This document shows positions 14,614 to 17,917 of a stretch of DNA of 17,917 bases, piece after piece (the stretch's first letter is position 1; each line of letters begins with the position of its first letter). The notes beneath the pieces were generated by a model that did not search any database, was not told the origin of the DNA, and saw only the letters and a program-made list of their open reading frames with translations. The stretch comes from an uncultured SAR86 cluster bacterium (GTDB taxonomy: Bacteria > Pseudomonadota > Gammaproteobacteria > Magnimaribacterales > D2472). The position numbers and the translations under genes were made by a program. Where the stretch lies: the NCBI GenBank assembly GCA_938075575.1, contig CALJHI010000089.1, positions 1-17,917 on the forward strand, read 5' to 3'.

Positions 14614-15700
14614 GTTTAGTTACAGACCCTAATAAGCTTTTCTTGAAAATACCATTACCTGAAAAAACTGTTGATGTTATATTTTTTATCCGTTTATATC
14701 CAAGCCAGGCAAAAGCCATAGATTCAATTGCTTGAGGGTTATGCCCATATTCAAATGAAGAGAAAACATCTAGAGAAGTAAGGCTCTTAATTCTCTCAAT
14801 TAGGAATTTATTTTTTACTCCACCACCACATACAATGATCTCCTTAGGGCTAAGATTATTTTGTTTTATTCCAAGCCATATTGATTTAGCAGTCAACTCC
14901 GTTAGAGTTGCAAGCACATCTTTTGGTGACTTTAAAAGTAATGCTTTAGGAATAAAATCGAAGTTAAACAACTCCTTTCCAGTCGACTTTGGGAAAGGCT
15001 CTTTAAAGAACTTAACAGATAAAAGCTCTTTAAGAATGTCTTCTGCCACTTTTCCTTTTGAAGCTATTACGCCAGCTCTATCAAATGGCATGTCTAGGTT
15101 CTTTTGACAGTAGGCATCCAGCAAAGCATTTCCAGGGCCTGTATCACTCCCAAAGAATTCATTCTTATTTTTTATATATGTAAAGTTAGCTATGCCACCA
15201 ATATTTAAAATAAGTCTCCGTGTATTATTTTTGTGAAATATATTTTTATGAAATTCTGGAACTAGTGGAGCGCCTTGACCACCAACGGCAATATTCATTC
15301 CTCTAAAGTTGTCAACTACAGGCGCATTAATTTTTGCAGCTACAATAGAGGGATCCCCAAGCTGAAGTGAAAAACCTTTACCTTTATCAATCTCGTGTCT
15401 CACTGTTTGACCTGATAAAGCAATCCCACCAATATCTTTAATAGGTATACTGCTTAATAGGATAGCCTTTTCAATTGCTTTGAAATACATCTCACCTATA
15501 TCTTTATTTATTCTTCCCAATGCGCTTAAAGTTACTTGGTTACTAGCAATAAGGTCTTTGATTTCTGTTTGGATTTTTTTTGGAATTTTAGCGCTGTGAA
15601 AAAATTTTAATTCTATGGATTTGTCTATAGAAATAAAAGAAATATCAATAGCGTCACAACTAGTTCCTGTCATCGCTCCTATGTATATTGATTTATTCAT
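14606..15700 (-). CDS. anmK: Anhydro-N-acetylmuramic acid kinase
   Basis: AnmK opens and phosphorylates 1,6-anhydro-MurNAc to MurNAc-6-P during peptidoglycan recycling. The 364-residue protein has the ATP-binding GAMTGTSCDAID (8-19), LQLGD (112-116), GGQGAPLVPEFH (140-151), NIGGIANFT (166-174) and SDTGPGN (185-191), with D186 the expected catalytic base. Compared with the usual GxMSGTSxDGxD and HGQT motifs, this copy has T for S, A for G, and SGQT (96-99) instead of HGQT. The rest of the active site is kept, so activity is likely. The start overlaps the mepM stop by eight bases. Confidence 0.93.
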   Translation of the reverse strand: MNKSIYIGAMTGTSCDAIDISFISIDKSIELKFFHSAKIPKKIQTEIKDLIASNQVTLSALGRINKDIGEMYFKAIEKAILLSSIPIKDIGGIALSGQTVRHEIDKGKGFSLQLGDPSIVAAKINAPVVDNFRGMNIAVGGQGAPLVPEFHKNIFHKNNTRRLILNIGGIANFTYIKNKNEFFGSDTGPGNALLDAYCQKNLDMPFDRAGVIASKGKVAEDILKELLSVKFFKEPFPKSTGKELFNFDFIPKALLLKSPKDVLATLTELTAKSIWLGIKQNNLSPKEIIVCGGGVKNKFLIERIKSLTSLDVFSSFEYGHNPQAIESMAFAWLGYKRIKNITSTVFSGNGIFKKSLLGSVTKLK

Positions 15701-16961
15701 CTTCTGTTAAAGTTACCCCATAGTTAGAGAATTTTTTCATCTCATCTAACATTAGTTTATTCTTATTAAAAAGAACATCAAAATCTCTTTTCAAATTAGA
15801 GGGAATAGGTTCAGCAGAGGGCAGCCTTACTTTAATAGGGTCAGTTCTTTTATTGCCAATTTTAAATTCATAATGAAGATGTGGACCAGTAGCAAGGCCA
15901 GTACTGCCAACAAATCCAATAGTTTCTCCTTGGGATACTTTGATACCTCTTTTTATATCTTTTGCGAACTTTTCAAGATGGCAATATCTAGTAGAGTAAT
16001 CATTTGTATGCTTTAAGACTATCTCCTTACCGCAACCATTTTTAACGCCAACAAACTCCACATAGCCAGTCCCAGTTGCTCTTACCGGTGATCCTCGAGG
16101 AGCAGCGTAATCTACTCCATTATGAGCTCTTATGGTATGTAAAACAGGGTGCATTCTATTAGGATTAAAGTGAGAGCTAATATAAGAAAATTCTAAGGGA
16201 GCTCTTAAAAATGCTTTTTGCATATTACTTCCTTCTTTATCAAAATAGCCTTTTTTGAGGCCATTCTTTATATATCTGTTGGCAATATAAGTTTTATTTT
16301 GATTTGTAAATTCTGCCATCAAGATATCTCCATTCATTACTTTATCTCCGTTTGAATAAGGAGTTTCGTAGATTACTGAGAACTTATCCCCCTCCCTAAT
16401 ATCAAAGACAAAATCTACATCCCATCCAAAAATGTAAGCAAAATCCATGATTACACTATCAGGCATCCCCGAGGCAGCAGCATCCTCATAAAATGATCTT
16501 ATTATTGTTCCAGATGCATATGATGTTACTAGATCAACATTATTCTTTACTTTTGCAATCTTAATATTATTTTTAAGATTGATAACTATCGAGTTTACTT
16601 GGTCTTTTTTGATTTCTATTTCTTCCAGCTCATTGCCCAAATAGCGAAATATAATTTTGTTACCTGGCACAATATTAGTTGCCAGTCCGGCATTTTCTAG
16701 ACTATAGATTTTATACTGAGTATTTAATGGAACTTTATAATTCTCAAAAATAATAGAAAGTATCTCTCCTTCCTTCACCATATACGTTTGTTGGGTTCTT
16801 ACTTCATCAAGTTCCGCATCAACACTTTTGCTGTAACTGATCTCTTCTTCTGGTGGGGGCTGATTGGAGCTTTGATCAAGATAAAGAAGCAAAACAGAGA
16901 TAATTGCAAAAACAAATACAATTAAAACCAACTTAGTTGGAACTTTTTTAAAACCAATCAT
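15693..16961 (-). CDS. mepM: Murein DD-endopeptidase, M23 family, MepM-like
   Basis: This periplasmic zinc endopeptidase cleaves peptide cross-links to allow wall growth. The 422 residues begin with a membrane anchor at about 10-28 (LVLIVFVFAIISVLLLYL), followed by a Pro/Glu linker. A LysM/OapA-like domain is at about 59-107 and a Csd3-like N-terminal domain at about 130-245. The M23 domain is at about 262-375. Its metal ligands are H280 and D284 (HNGVD) and H363 of HLH (361-363), with H328 as a further active-site histidine. All are present, so it is not a degenerate EnvC/NlpD-type activator. The ATG overlaps the putA stop (ATGA). Its partner downstream, anmK, uses material released by wall turnover. 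Confidence 0.93.
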   Translation of the reverse strand: MIGFKKVPTKLVLIVFVFAIISVLLLYLDQSSNQPPPEEEISYSKSVDAELDEVRTQQTYMVKEGEILSIIFENYKVPLNTQYKIYSLENAGLATNIVPGNKIIFRYLGNELEEIEIKKDQVNSIVINLKNNIKIAKVKNNVDLVTSYASGTIIRSFYEDAAASGMPDSVIMDFAYIFGWDVDFVFDIREGDKFSVIYETPYSNGDKVMNGDILMAEFTNQNKTYIANRYIKNGLKKGYFDKEGSNMQKAFLRAPLEFSYISSHFNPNRMHPVLHTIRAHNGVDYAAPRGSPVRATGTGYVEFVGVKNGCGKEIVLKHTNDYSTRYCHLEKFAKDIKRGIKVSQGETIGFVGSTGLATGPHLHYEFKIGNKRTDPIKVRLPSAEPIPSNLKRDFDVLFNKNKLMLDEMKKFSNYGVTLTEDE

Positions 16962-17917
16962 TCTTCAGATTGTAGATTAAGAAGCTCGGTATTGCCTCCA
17001 AAAGCAACAGTATTTTTAGATACAACCTGCTCATTTACAAATTGTGATAAATAATTAGGTCCTCCTGCCTTGCATCCAGTTCCTGATAAGCCCTCTCCAC
17101 CAAAAGGTTGAACTCCAACTACTGCACCTACCATATCTCTGTTGATATAAATATTTCCAACATTAGCCTTCATACTTATATGATCTGCTCGCGATTCCAC
17201 CCTTGTGTGGATCCCAAGCGTAAGCCCATAGTTTAAGTTATTAATATCCTTTATGACTTCATTAATTGAATTTGATTTAAACCTTAGGACATGAAGTATT
17301 GGTCCAAATTGTTCTGATCCAAGCTCTTCGAGTGAATTAATTTCTACAAGAGTTGGAGGAATATAATTTCCCTCAACGTTTATCTTAGTTTGAAAGATAT
17401 TATTTGTCTTTGATAATTTTTTTATGTATTGATCAAGATTCTTAAATGCAGTGTCAGAAATGATTGGGCCAATATCATTACAAAAATCATTAGTTGGCCC
17501 TACTTCTAAGACCTCCATAGCACCAATTATCATTTCTTTTAATTCTAGATATATCTCATCTTGAACCAAGATAACTCGTAAGGCTGAGCATCTTTGTCCA
17601 GCGCTGTTAAACGCAGATCTCATGACATCATCAGTCACTTGCTCAAGAAGGGCACTTGAATCGACAATCATGCAATTCAATCCTCCAGTTTCAGCAATGA
17701 ATCTGATCATTTCTTCATGATTTGATGAGAGGCTGTTTTGAATTTTTTTTGCTGTTTGTGTTGATCCGGTAAATGCAACGCCTTTTAGATTGCTTGCTTT
17801 CGTAAGAGAATTTCCATGAGATCCATCCCCAACAACTAGACTTAAAGCATCCTTAGGCACTCCATTGAGATGAAAAACTTTTGTGATTATATGAGCAAGA
17901 ATTGGAGTGTGCTCAGA
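16958..17917 (-). CDS. putA: Proline utilization protein PutA, C-terminal P5C dehydrogenase part
   Basis: The gene runs off the right edge: the frame stays open through the last base, and the 19 codons upstream of the GTG at 17860 read EHTPILAHII, typical of PutA. The visible 319 residues are the end of the NAD-dependent L-glutamate gamma-semialdehyde dehydrogenase domain, which makes glutamate from the proline oxidation product. Numbered from the window edge, FTGST is at about 49-53, the general base is E76 (ETGG) and the catalytic cysteine is C110 (AGQRCSALR). The VQPFGGEGLSGTG motif and the NTVAFGGNTELL ending are characteristic of PutA. The protein ends about ten residues later, without the long C-terminal extension seen in some PutAs. 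The proline dehydrogenase domain must lie outside the window. A stand-alone P5CDH is less likely. Confidence 0.9.
   Translation of the reverse strand, partial: SEHTPILAHIITKVFHLNGVPKDALSLVVGDGSHGNSLTKASNLKGVAFTGSTQTAKKIQNSLSSNHEEMIRFIAETGGLNCMIVDSSALLEQVTDDVMRSAFNSAGQRCSALRVILVQDEIYLELKEMIIGAMEVLEVGPTNDFCNDIGPIISDTAFKNLDQYIKKLSKTNNIFQTKINVEGNYIPPTLVEINSLEELGSEQFGPILHVLRFKSNSINEVIKDINNLNYGLTLGIHTRVESRADHISMKANVGNIYINRDMVGAVVGVQPFGGEGLSGTGCKAGGPNYLSQFVNEQVVSKNTVAFGGNTELLNLQSEE

Noticed and set aside
14835..15107. Open frame of 90 codons on the + strand inside anmK
   Set aside because: Antisense to conserved AnmK sequence, with no ribosome-binding site or family features.
17858..17860. GTG as the true start of the right-edge dehydrogenase
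   Set aside because: The frame continues to the edge with PutA-like sequence, so this is an internal valine codon of a longer gene.

Overview
The window is AT-rich (roughly two thirds A+T by eye), almost fully coding, with gene junctions of a few bases or overlaps. Gene content and order are gammaproteobacterial: nnr-tsaE-amiB, dksA-pcnB, and mepM-anmK beside erpA. Together with the compactness, the Lys-rich tails and the catabolic set (acs, putA, NUDIX, MBL hydrolase), this suggests a streamlined marine gammaproteobacterium, possibly SAR86-like. The lineage is inference; no rRNA is present to test it.

Layout. The left edge carries the last 16 codons of priA (+). It converges on a minus-strand operon read right to left: alpha/beta hydrolase (4872) -> membrane-anchored paraoxonase-like propeller -> nnrD -> tsaE -> amiB (49). 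A 33-bp divergent gap leads to a plus-strand NUDIX / metallo-beta-lactamase pair (4906-6499). This converges on a second minus-strand block: dksA -> pcnB -> deoxynucleoside kinase -> acs -> small lipoprotein (11347 to 6492). Upstream lies hemJ -> hemL -> PfkB-family kinase (14187 to 11402). erpA (+, 14272-14613) is divergent from hemJ. It converges on the last minus-strand operon, putA (its beginning is outside the window) -> mepM-like peptidase -> anmK.

How the genes work together. Three cell-wall functions recur: AmiB splits septal peptidoglycan, the M23 peptidase cuts cross-links, and AnmK recycles anhydro-MurNAc. HemL and HemJ are an early and a late step of haem synthesis. ErpA, divergent from hemJ, delivers Fe-S clusters. 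Acs and PutA feed carbon from acetate and proline into central metabolism. TsaE (t6A tRNA modification), NnrD (NAD(P)H-hydrate repair), PcnB (RNA polyadenylation) and DksA (stringent response) are housekeeping.

No RNA gene, insertion sequence, CRISPR array or prophage was seen, and no gap exceeds 300 bases. The most unusual items are the four-helix membrane-anchored paraoxonase-like protein, a 25-bp palindrome centred on the erpA -10 box, a DksA with a histone-like Lys/Ala tail encoded partly by near-perfect 30-bp tandem repeats, and several -10 boxes placed 6-8 nt before the start codon, suggesting leaderless mRNAs. I see no convincing new multi-gene defence or mobile system.
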